From NCBI RefSeq assembly GCF_964355755.1, contig NC_092676.1, positions 6,368,288-6,432,287 of the forward strand: DNA of 64,000 bases, given 5' to 3'. The notes under the pieces are model-generated. The model made no database searches, was not told the DNA's origin, and saw only the letters and a list, made by a program, of their open reading frames with translations. Source of the stretch: Antedon mediterranea. Taxonomy: Eukaryota; Echinodermata; Crinoidea; Comatulida; Antedonidae. Made by a program: the position numbers and the translations under genes. Below, one piece after another: positions 44,297 through 53,821 of the stretch; position 1 is the stretch's first letter; every line of letters starts with the position of its first letter.

Positions 44297-45772
44297 ATGT
44301 ACTGTCAATGTATACTCGTGTTGCTCGTCCAGTGTTTGTTGGTCGATGCTTCCACAATTACTGTTGGTCCTCAGGACACTAATGCAATTGAAGGAGGCAA
44401 CGTAACTTTGTATTGCACTGTAGACGAATTAGGATGTAACACGGTCATTTGGCATCGATATCGAGAAATATCAGTTAAATACAGTGAAAACAGAACGATA
44501 GAATCAAGTTTAGATATGCCTGATCGTTATAAAATTACTGGTGATGATGCTGAGGGAACATACAACTTGCAAATTACAGGAGTTACCATAAACAACGAAG
44601 GAGGCGAAGAGTACCAGTGCACAATCATGAGTAGTGATGGTGTGTTAGTCGATGCAAGTGAGCCTGCAGCTGAACTTAATGTTTATGAGGAGCCAATGTC
44701 ACCAACATGTACTGTGCATTTAAACCCTATAGTAGCTGGCGATAATGTCGAATTTACCTGTTATTTTGCAAGTTCGATACCAAAAGTGGAAATGAATTTA
44801 ACGAGTAATTCCAACACACTGTTGAGTGGGATTGTTGATCCTGCATTCGTCAATCAAGGAAGTACCAGTTCAACCTCTTTCGCTGTTACAGCAGAATATG
44901 ACGGTGCTGTGTTAAGATGCACTGTTGATAACCAGATATTCAATACGCCTTCTGAATGTTCTGTTACATTAAATGTTAAACATAAACCTGTCGTTGAAAT
45001 CACACAAAATGGGACGCTGTCTGATGGAAACGCTTCGTTTAAGTGTGGAGCTGTTTCAAATCCTGATGCTACTCAATTCAAGTGGAGTCTGTGTCTTGGA
45101 GACACTGACATGGAATGTATTGATCCTGGTGAAGGAACACTGACACTTGAAACAAGGGGCTTGTCAAACGAATGCGCGGTTTTTGGTTCTATGACATATC
45201 ATGTTTTTAAAAATGAAGAAAAAGAATTACCAGTATACCTCATGATAATAGATGACAATTTGATCATCTATGACAATATGTCGGTCACTCCATGTTTACT
45301 AGAATGCTCAGTTATGAATGAGATTGGAGAAAGTAAAGATAATTTTACCATTGATAATACTGTGTGTGTAATGGCTGTTGAACCGACCACGATTTTGGCT
45401 GAAACCTCAAAACCTACGACATTGTCTCTGTTGTCATCGAGAGTATTTAGGCCTACCGATTCCGGTGATCAAATGTCAACTAAGAACCCTGTTTACTGTA
45501 GTTGTAATGGAAGTTTAGATGGTTGGGTTTACTTTATCATTGGATTTACTTGTGGTGTCCTTTGTCTTCTTGTATTTATAATGGTATTGACGCGTCTGAA
45601 ACACAAAACCAACAAAGATGCTAATAAACCAGCTCAAGAAAGGACGGAAACGCCAGAACCAGAATACGAAAATGTAAACAAAATATCTCCCAACAATGAC
45701 AATTACATGGACTTAACAACCAGTGACGTCACGGGCGCAAGTGCGTACATGGAATTGACACCGACATCATAA
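44297..45772 (+). CDS. Single-exon Ig-superfamily receptor with an ITAM-like tail
   Basis: 491 residues. Signal peptide about 1-19 (MYCQCILVLLVQCLLVDAST). Ig1 (about 20-130) is V-like with LYC, VIWH and EYQC. Ig2 (about 132-228) has FTCYF and LRCTV. Ig3 (about 230-365) has FKCGA, FKWSL and LECSV. A short Thr/Ser-rich stalk leads to one membrane segment (about 411-431, VYFIIGFTCGVLCLLVFIMV) and a basic cytoplasmic start. The tail carries Tyr457 (YENV, a YxN Grb2-type site), Tyr470 (YMDL) and Tyr484 (YMEL). The last two are YxxL motifs with ten residues between them, close to ITAM spacing. Many N-glycosylation sites. No intron is needed, which is unusual for this family. The frame is intact. 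Ligand unknown. Confidence 0.85.
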   Translation: MYCQCILVLLVQCLLVDASTITVGPQDTNAIEGGNVTLYCTVDELGCNTVIWHRYREISVKYSENRTIESSLDMPDRYKITGDDAEGTYNLQITGVTINNEGGEEYQCTIMSSDGVLVDASEPAAELNVYEEPMSPTCTVHLNPIVAGDNVEFTCYFASSIPKVEMNLTSNSNTLLSGIVDPAFVNQGSTSSTSFAVTAEYDGAVLRCTVDNQIFNTPSECSVTLNVKHKPVVEITQNGTLSDGNASFKCGAVSNPDATQFKWSLCLGDTDMECIDPGEGTLTLETRGLSNECAVFGSMTYHVFKNEEKELPVYLMIIDDNLIIYDNMSVTPCLLECSVMNEIGESKDNFTIDNTVCVMAVEPTTILAETSKPTTLSLLSSRVFRPTDSGDQMSTKNPVYCSCNGSLDGWVYFIIGFTCGVLCLLVFIMVLTRLKHKTNKDANKPAQERTETPEPEYENVNKISPNNDNYMDLTTSDVTGASAYMELTPTS

Positions 45773-47277
45773 TAACAACGAAAGCAGACAAGAGTATAAT
45801 CAAGCACACACGGTGTTTGTATAATAATAGAACCAGGAAGGAAATAAACAAAACAAGTATTTAACAAAACAATTCAGTATAGGCTAGGCCCAGATTCCGT
45901 AATACCTGCAAAGAACGCAAACGCATTATTTCAAGTTCCCTCTTGTATCAACATGGACGTTAGAATTGAATATAAACCTCTATAGTGCTTCAGGTGATAA
46001 ACGTGACAATGTTTTTTATGGAAGCAGAACGTTCGTGGAGTTTTTCTATTACCATGTAACAACTTAAATAGGCAAAAGCGTTCAAACCATTGTAACGTGA
46101 ATAGAACAGCTAAATTTCAGCTGAACTATGAAATAAATAATCCTCTACTTTAGAAGTATTGAACAAACAACCTCAATAAAATACATGCGCAGTGACGCAA
46201 TTACGCATCCTAAGGCACATGCCTAATGACCTGGAAGTACAAATTGAATAATTTATACTGTATAATAATACAGTGTAGTACCTCTATTGTATTACAAGAC
46301 AAACAACTGAAATACCGTAAAACCCAGAAAAGAAGCCCATGAACTGGGCTTCTTTTTTAGGACTCTTGTGTGAGCCTTTTTTGAGATAGATTTGTTACGA
46401 TACTTTTGCAAACTGAAAAATGAAAAATGCTGTAAATGTTGTGAATTATTGCTACAGTAGCGTTCTAGTAGAAAAATCATATGAGGATATTAAAGAGGAT
46501 AAAAATAAGAAAATAACGAAAAAAATGTAGAAAATGTTTAGAGATTCTGTAAGTTTTGCTTCTTAAACATTGAATGAATAAAGATGGTGGTTAACCACAA
46601 AAGAAAAAAAATCATATTATTTAAGACTACAATAAAATGATTTTTTTAGACATTCTCTGTCAAATTTACGTATTTACCGAAGAAACAGACAAGAAGAAGA
46701 TACAAGGTGCAATCAAAGTACCATTTAGAAAACATTTTTTGTAGGTTTTTTAAGCAAGGATTTTTTAATTTCCAAATTGTAATAAATATTGTGGAAATAA
46801 TTATGTTCTTCCCACGTGTCTGTAAAAAAAACCCAATTTAGTCTAGTTTAAACTAGGTCCTTATTGTCAAGAAGATAGACAATGTTGACGTGAGAGCAGT
46901 AGGCCTACTATGACGTTTCTAATCGAGAGTAAATTATTATTTCGAAGGAATTGATTATTAGCAACATAATACTTTTTTGCAAAATATTATTTCGAGGGGA
47001 CGCTGTACAGTCGTATTTCCGAGAGAGGGCGTATTAAATTAAAAGCAAGAAGCAACTACAAAAGTCATATAAGATCATATAGTGACTATGATGTGATCAA
47101 TTAATTATACTGAACTAATATTTTATTAATACTATCATAAATGGTCCAGTATTACTTTACTATATGCATTTATATTGTGCATCTTAGCTTATTTCATTGC
47201 TTGAGGACATTTTGTTTTTGTATTTATTTCAATAAGTGTGTTTTTAATCATTCTATTAACGTCTAACTATTTTCGTC
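45773..47277. other. Spacer between the two Ig genes
   Basis: No gene seen. A perfect 12-bp hairpin (46328-46339, 46345-46356; aaaagaagccca and its complement, 5-base loop) stands alone in AT-rich DNA. Confidence 0.5.
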
Positions 47278-47755
47278 ATGTGCTGTCAATTTATACTAGT
47301 GGTTGTCCAGTGTTGTATCTGTTTGTTGATAGATGCTTCTACAATTATTGTTGGTCCTCAAGACACTATTGCAATTGAAAGAGGAAACGTAACTTTGTAT
47401 TGCACCGTAGACCAACTTGGAGGTAACACGGTCATTTGGCATCGATATCAACAAACAGCAGTTAAATACAGTGAAAACAGAACGATAGAATCAAGGTTAG
47501 ATATGCCTGATCGTTATAAAATTACTGGTAATGATGCTGAAGGAACATACAACTTACAAATTACAGGAGTTACCGTAGACAACGAAGGAGGCCAAAAGTA
47601 CCAGTGCACAATCATGAGTAGTGATGGTTTGTTAGTCGATTCAAGTGAGCCTGCAGTTGAACTTAATGTTTACGAGAAGCCAATTTCACCAACATGTACT
47701 GTGGATTTAAACCCTACAGTAGCTAGGGAGGATGTCGAATTTACCTGTTATTTTC

Positions 47756-48243
47756 TGTCACGAACTCCTCTCACGTATGTTTCCGAGCGGTTGAAAATAC
47801 TTTAGGAACTCCCTTGTGACATAAAAGTATACACACAAAATCCACAAAGTTGTAAAATAACTCAAAAACAAAGCTTTAATTTCAATCAACTTCAACTTTT
47901 AACAATCCAGTAAGCACTTTAAACAACAGCTTCACAATAACTTTACAATATAATATCCAACCTCTAATCCAACAACCTTCTTCAAAATAAATGCTTCAAT
48001 CAAAATCCTTCTCCCCTTACAATTGTCATACTTCCCCTTATATACAATATGTTCATAACCTTCTAGATCATTCCTTATACTTCTCATTATTACATGATTA
48101 CAGTTTCTATTAATAGGACTTCTGGAATGTTCTTGATTGTTCTTATTAATTATACATGGTTTCTTAAATCAAAACATCTAATTCTAGAATGTTCATGTAA
48201 ATACTATGTTACTCTATATGTTAGGGAATGGTAATTTATTACA
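47756..48243 (-). repeat. 3' LTR of the retrotransposon
   Basis: 488 bp, same sequence as 50969-51456 as far as I can read, adjoining the polypurine tract. Confidence 0.9.
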
Positions 48244-48316
48244 CTCCCCCCTCTTTCTGAGCTCAAAACTCTTTCTTGGAGTTTTGAGGGGCAAGTATAC
48301 ACGGACGTGGCAAAAT

Positions 48317-50608
48317 TTAACCCACTCCTAGTCTATAAAACTTAATTACACCATAATAACATACAACATAATTATTAATGAAAACTAATAATGAACCAAC
48401 AATATTCATGTCAATTTGTCGGAATGGTTCACTAATTATTGGCATAGGAATCATCTGGGCCTTCAATTTAGTTTTATACTTTGAAGTTTTCTGACAAATC
48501 TCACAAGTGTTGCAATATTCAGTCACATCCTTTCTAATACCAGGCCAAAAGAATCTTTGCTTTATCCTATCTAATGTCTTTTCCCTACCTAAATGACCTG
48601 CCAAAGGAATATCATGTGAGACTTTCAATACACTATTACGGCAAGGGTATGGAACTACTAATTGCTCTATTGGTTCTGTCTGGTGTTTAGTGAAAACCAG
48701 CCTAAATAAAATTCCATCCTTACAGACTATATTTATAGTGTCATCATCCTTCTGTACTAACATCTGTTCTCGAAGTGAAATTAAAGTTCTATCCTTAACC
48801 TGATAATCCTTAATTTTATCTCTGCCAATATCTAAAATGTCTAATTCACTATCTTGGCTAGATTGAGCTTCCTTTGTTTTTGCAAACTCTTTCCTAACTT
48901 TTCGTTTCTCACTTCTGGTTTTATGAACTTTTTCCTTGGGAGGGTTGTCACTGAGTATTTGGCCATCTAAATGTCCAAATTCTTCTTGAAAATTAACCAC
49001 ATCATCTAACTGATGTGAAATAACCCCAGAAGCTTTTTCCGACTTTAATTCGTTTTCCTCTCTTAGTTTTTCTTTTCTAGCATGATCTCTAGTGGCAACA
49101 AAACTATGCCTATCATGATTCCTATCCCCCTTCCCTAATAAGTCTCTAAATTTAGGAAAGTCCCTACCAAGAATTACATCTCTTGGTAAATCGCTGCAAA
49201 CGCCAACCAACAAATTATGGTCTTCGTTATTAACCTTAATATTGACGAATGCAGTAGGATAGGCTTGGACATGGTCATGGACGCACCTGCATGTAATTTT
49301 AGCTTGCTCCGCGCGATTAATTTTCTTAGCCGCTACTAAATCAGAATGAACAAGTGTCATATCACATCCAGAGTCTATCAAAATTTCACAATCACATCCT
49401 TCAACTAGGCCTCTACAAATGTAAGGTGTACATGGTTTTGAAACAGTATCTGTTTTTGTCAACAAAAAGCCATCCTTACTTCGACAAAATCGTTCTATGT
49501 GGCCTACTTTTTTGCACCGTCTACAAACGAGAGGTTGTCTAGCATCAGATTGTGATTTATGAAAGTTATCAGGGGGATTATTATTACCCTTACTGTCAAC
49601 TTCAGGAGTGCCTTTCACTGTTTTCTCCTGGTTGTTTCTATTTTCGTGTTTTCTATTTTGAAACTTTTTCTCAAAATCGATACCTTTTCTAGCTTGAAAA
49701 TAATTATCTGCTAATTCCGCAGCATTTAATCCCGAATCTGGTTTATGTTCTTTAACCCAAATTTGTACCCCTGTGGGCATAATATCTATCAATTGCTCTA
49801 AAATAACAATTTCAGCTAAATCATCTTTGCTTTTATCAGCAGGCCTAGCCCACTTAGTAAATAAATCTTTTAACCTAACATACATTTCTCTATAACTTTC
49901 TTCACTTTTCTTTTTAATTGACCTAAACCTTTGCCTATATGTCTCTTCAGTTATGTCATACCTTTGTAATATTGCTTTCTTCACTATGTCGTACTGGTTA
50001 CTTTCTGTCACTGGTAGTGATGCATAGGCTGCTCTTGCTTTGCCTGTCAAATGAGGTATTAGTTTTACTACCCAGTGTTCTTTTCGCCACTCATAGGTGT
50101 TAGCAATACGTTCAAACGTAGTGAGATAATTTTCAATATCATCACTATCAGAAAGCTTTGCAATCTGAACTTCCTTCAATCTCATTATGTCTTTTAATCG
50201 TTTCTCCTCACTGTCCTTTTGCTTGTCCATTAACGCCATTACTAATGCTTGCTGTTTCTCCATATCTTCCCTACGTAAACGTTCTTGTCTTTCCATATCT
50301 TCTTTGCGTAAACGTTCTTGTTTCTCTATATCTTCCCGACGTCTTTCATTATCTTCTTGACGTGAACGTTCTTGTTGTTTCATCATCTGCTGCATCATAA
50401 TATTCTGCTGTTGCATTTGCTGCTGCATCAACAACAAAAAATCTTTTGAAAATGAGTCAGCCCCTGTAGGGTTATGTCCACTGGTTGGTCCAGACTCTTC
50501 TGCCTGTTGTTCAGGTTGAATTGATTGAACTGATTCTACATCCGAATCAGTTTCATCGCCGCCGCTGTATTCTCTACCGGATCTTGTTGTTGATTGTTTA
50601 TCAGCCAT
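48317..50608 (-). CDS. Gag-protease-integrase(N-terminal) polyprotein of the LTR element
   Basis: 763 residues. Acidic N-terminus, then a Gln/Glu/Arg-rich coiled coil (about 55-150), a capsid-like region with a SCAN-like helical part (around YDIVKKAILQRYDITEETY), a CCHC knuckle (CRRCKKVGHIERFC), an aspartic-protease motif (LIDSGCD), a charged linker, and the integrase HHCC zinc-binding domain (HDIPLAGH and CNTCEIC). It stops just as the integrase core should begin. Order Gag-protease-integrase without an intervening reverse transcriptase matches the integrase-first Gmr1-like group of deuterostomes; the deletion removed everything after. It would package RNA but needs enzymes in trans. Confidence 0.85.
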   Translation of the reverse strand: MADKQSTTRSGREYSGGDETDSDVESVQSIQPEQQAEESGPTSGHNPTGADSFSKDFLLLMQQQMQQQNIMMQQMMKQQERSRQEDNERRREDIEKQERLRKEDMERQERLRREDMEKQQALVMALMDKQKDSEEKRLKDIMRLKEVQIAKLSDSDDIENYLTTFERIANTYEWRKEHWVVKLIPHLTGKARAAYASLPVTESNQYDIVKKAILQRYDITEETYRQRFRSIKKKSEESYREMYVRLKDLFTKWARPADKSKDDLAEIVILEQLIDIMPTGVQIWVKEHKPDSGLNAAELADNYFQARKGIDFEKKFQNRKHENRNNQEKTVKGTPEVDSKGNNNPPDNFHKSQSDARQPLVCRRCKKVGHIERFCRSKDGFLLTKTDTVSKPCTPYICRGLVEGCDCEILIDSGCDMTLVHSDLVAAKKINRAEQAKITCRCVHDHVQAYPTAFVNIKVNNEDHNLLVGVCSDLPRDVILGRDFPKFRDLLGKGDRNHDRHSFVATRDHARKEKLREENELKSEKASGVISHQLDDVVNFQEEFGHLDGQILSDNPPKEKVHKTRSEKRKVRKEFAKTKEAQSSQDSELDILDIGRDKIKDYQVKDRTLISLREQMLVQKDDDTINIVCKDGILFRLVFTKHQTEPIEQLVVPYPCRNSVLKVSHDIPLAGHLGREKTLDRIKQRFFWPGIRKDVTEYCNTCEICQKTSKYKTKLKAQMIPMPIISEPFRQIDMNIVGSLLVFINNYVVCYYGVIKFYRLGVG

Positions 50609-50925
50609 TTTTTTTAATCTGGATGAGGGTCTTGTTACTAGTTAATCGTAGTTACCGAGACGTTCACAAGTCTACTGTTCCAAATAAATAATGTACTGTT
50701 CTTAAAACAATGTTTGTGTACTTACGATTAAACAAAACGTAGCACTACGGCTTCCGTATAATATCACAGTATCGTAAGTACCGCTTCCTCAAAATATCAA
50801 TAAAAGTACAGTTGATCCTAAAACAGCCACCAATCTATGGCAAAATACAGTAGATCAAACTGCTACCACAAAATATCACAACCGTAGATAAATACACAGT
50901 TAAGTCGAACAGTAGATCGAAATAA

Positions 50926-50963
50926 CCGCTGCCACCAAATTAGGCTGAACACCGCTGCCACCA
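50926..50963 (-). promoter_or_regulatory. Duplicated primer-binding site
   Basis: On the minus strand TGGTGGCAGCGG follows the 5' LTR after a short spacer (50952-50963), and the same 12 bases recur 26 bases further in (50926-50937). A PBS starting TGG pairs with a tRNA 3' CCA end. The tRNA identity is not established. Confidence 0.6.
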
Positions 50964-50968
50964 AATTA

Positions 50969-51456
50969 TGTCACGAACTCCTCTCACGTATGTTTCCGAG
51001 CGGTTGAAAATACTTTAGGAACTCCCTTGTGACATAAAAGTATACACACAAAATCCACAAAGTTGTAAAATAACTCAAAAACAAAGCTTTAATTTCAATC
51101 AACTTCAACTTTTAACAATCCAGTAAGCACTTTAAACAACAGCTTCACAATAACTTTACAATATAATATCCAACCTCTAATCCAACAACCTTCTTCAAAA
51201 TAAATGCTTCAATCAAAATCCTTCTCCCCTTACAATTGTCATACTTCCCCTTATATACAATATGTTCATAACCTTCTAGATCATTCCTTATACTTCTCAT
51301 TATTACATGATTACAGTTTCTATTAATAGGACTTCTGGAATGTTCTTGATTGTTCTTATTAATTATACATGGTTTCTTAAATCAAAACATCTAATTCTAG
51401 AATGTTCATGTAAATACTATGTTACTCTATATGTTAGGGAATGGTAATTTATTACA
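50969..51456 (-). repeat. 5' LTR of the retrotransposon
   Basis: 488 bp, adjoining the primer-binding region. The two-LTR identity indicates recent insertion. Confidence 0.9.
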
Positions 51457-52174
51457 TTTTCAAAGTTTTATACCAAAGGTGGAAATGAATTTAACGAGTA
51501 ATTCCAACACACTATTAAGTGGAATTGTTGATCCTATATTCATCAATCAAGGAAGTACCAGTTCAACCTCTTTCGCTGTTACAGCAGAAGATGACGGTGC
51601 TGTGTTAAGATGTACTGTTGACAACCAGATATTGAACATGCCTTATGAATGTTTTGTGACATTAAATGTTAAACATAAGCCTATCGTTAAAATCACTCAA
51701 AATGGAACGCTGTCTGATGGAAACTCTTCATTTACGTGTGGAGCTGTTGCAAATCCCGAGGCTACTCAATTTAAATGGAGTCTGTGTCTTGGAGACAATC
51801 ACATGGAATGTGTTGATCCAGGTGAAGGAACACTGAATCTTGAACAGGACGACTCAGAAGGCTTGCCGACTGAATATGAGGTTTTTGGTTCTAATGTATC
51901 TTGTCAAGTTTTAAAAAATGAAGAAACTGATTTACCAGTATACGTCATACTGATAGATGAAAATTTGAACATCCCTGGCAACATGACGGTGACGCCATGT
52001 GTACTAGAATGCTCAGTTATAAATGAGATTGGAGAAGGTAACGATAATTTTACAATTGACAATACTGTATGTGTAATGGCTATTGATGAACCGACAACGA
52101 TTGCGTCAACCAAATCAAATCCTACCACATTGTTGTCTACAACTATGTCACCATCAACAACTACTGTACGTGAT

Positions 52175-52605
52175 GTGGAAACTACCGGTACTCCGACAGT
52201 AACTACTGAAGAGGATGCCACGACAACAATAGCTACCGGAGAGTATGCAACGACAACGGTAGCTACCGGAAAGGATGCCACGACAACGGTAGCTATCGGA
52301 GAGGATGCCATGACAACGGTAGCTACCGGAGGGGATGCCACGACAACGGTAGCTACCGAAGAGGATGCCACGACACCGGTAGCTATCGGAGAGGATGCCA
52401 TGACAACGGTAGCTACCGGAGGGGATGCAACAAAAACGGTAGCTACTGGAGAGGATGCAACGACAACGGTAGCTACTGGAGAGGATGCCATGACAACGGT
52501 AGCTACCGGAGAGGATGCAACGACTACGGTAGCTACTGGAGATGAGGCCACGACAACTGTAGCTACCGGAGATGAGGCCACGCCAACTGTAGCTAGAGAG
52601 ACGAC
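52175..52605 (+). repeat. 30-bp coding minisatellite in the Ig2 stalk
   Basis: About 13 units encoding a ten-residue repeat of the form ATTTVATGED. Units keep the reading frame and differ by single bases. The Thr richness suggests an O-glycosylated stalk. The same place in the first Ig gene has no repeat. Confidence 0.85.
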
Positions 52606-52831
52606 TGTGGCAGAAATGACCACAAGTTCAGTTCCTAATGACAACAAGGCTGATGATACTGGAGGTGATAGTGGTTTAGAGAAAGGAGTTATCATTATCA
52701 TTGGCTTAGTTTCTGGTATAGTTGGTTTGATTCCATTTAGTGTTATATGTTATCAATTGAAACTCTTTTTAAAGAACAAAACCAAGAGAACTCCTTCTAT
52801 CGACGCATCTCCAGAAAATGGGACACAATAA

Positions 52832-53701
52832 GAAAATATAAATAAATAATATCTCCCACGATGAATATAATACAGAGTTAAATAGTGACGTCGCAGATGC
52901 TGATTTGTACATTGAATCGACTCATGATATAACGACTAACCAGACAATTTAGTTGAACCTCCACACACAATGTATAATGTGTGTAAAATGTGAACAGAAA
53001 CATTGATTCTCTGAATAGGTTGAACACAACAAAAACGTTCTCATCACGTGACCTAATAATACTGTCGCTAAGCTGTAATAGAAGATACATACTTCTAATT
53101 CAAACTACATACGTCGCATTTAAATTTGATTATTGTGTTGTCCTGTGCCTCCAGTTAAACCTAAACTATACTTAATTTCTCGAAAATTCTTAAACCTATA
53201 GAAAGTTGCAGTCCGCTCGCGAGCCACTTATATATATTTGGGATAAAGAAATAATTTTGAAATCTGTACATATATAGTAACACAATTAAAATAAATTTGC
53301 AATTTACGGAGTTCGTGCGTAATTGAGATTATTTCGATGGAATTAAAACGATCCGGGGATGATATTAGGCCTATATCTGGAAATGATATATTCGTTCCCG
53401 TTAGAAATATCTTTGTTAAATTTGTTCAACGCACGTTACATAACATAACTTAACATACATTACGTAAACATGTGTTAATCTGTAAATAAATAATTATGTA
53501 TTGTCTGATTTAAAGCATTTTGTCGTTTATTTTTACCTGCTTCTATTATTGCCCGGTTTTTTCCCATTATCTCTTAATAATCTCAGCTTTTTTATCGTCA
53601 GAACTTTGTTAGTTTATGTGAGGGCGCCCCAGCAGAGTAAATAAAAATCCTCATGATCGCGAGGTTTTGCACATTTTTTACGACAAAAGAAAGAAATAAT
53701 A
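52832..53701. other. Spacer between the second Ig gene and MGST3
   Basis: Contains the untranslated relic of the Ig2 tail (to about 52945). The MGST3 promoter and 5' UTR should lie near 53500-53701. No clear core promoter motif was seen. Confidence 0.5.
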
Positions 53702-53821
53702 ATGGTAACTGTTCTTTCGCCACATTATGGTTATGTTGTTTTAACAGCATTGTATAGCTGGGTTATGGTTGCATTTCTTGGTGTTAAAGTTGGCCAGGCT
53801 CGAAAGAAATATGGAGTAAAA
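53702..53821 (+). CDS. MGST3: MGST3 exon 1
   Basis: 40 codons from the ATG to donor GTAAGT; encodes the first membrane helix and ends KKYGVK. Confidence 0.9.

Larger units (their letters stand above)
47756..51456 (-). mobile_element. LTR retrotransposon, Ty3/gypsy Gmr1-like, internally deleted
   Basis: 3,701 bp on the minus strand. Two 488-bp LTRs (47756-48243, 50969-51456) begin TG and end CA in either reading and look identical base for base. The target duplication is TTTTC (47751-47755, 51457-51461). A purine tract AGAAAGAGGGGGGAG abuts the 3' LTR (48244-48258). The one internal frame holds Gag, protease and the start of integrase. The integrase core, reverse transcriptase and RNase H are missing. 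This is a young, non-autonomous insertion that splits the second Ig gene. Confidence 0.9.
47278..52831 (+). pseudogene. Second Ig-superfamily receptor, disrupted by an LTR retrotransposon
   Basis: Paralogue of 44297-45772. The first part (47278-47755) gives a signal peptide, all of Ig1 and the start of Ig2. The rest (51462-52831) gives the remainder of Ig2, Ig3, a long Thr-rich stalk and a membrane segment (GVIIIIGLVSGIVGLIPFSV). The retrotransposon lies between them, and the reading frame is otherwise consistent on both sides. The stalk is expanded by a 30-bp repeat. The frame ends after ENGTQ, where the first gene has the Tyr of YENV; sequence related to the rest of the signalling tail continues untranslated to about 52945. 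Before the insertion it could have been a membrane receptor without tyrosine motifs. Confidence 0.8.

Noticed and set aside
46328-46356. Perfect hairpin read as a bacterial-type terminator
   Set aside because: The window is eukaryotic; no gene ends there and no T-run role applies.
51904-52701. 265-codon antisense frame rich in SSPVATVVVA
   Set aside because: Mirror of the 30-bp coding repeat of the Ig2 stalk, which has the signal-peptide and Ig context on the plus strand.
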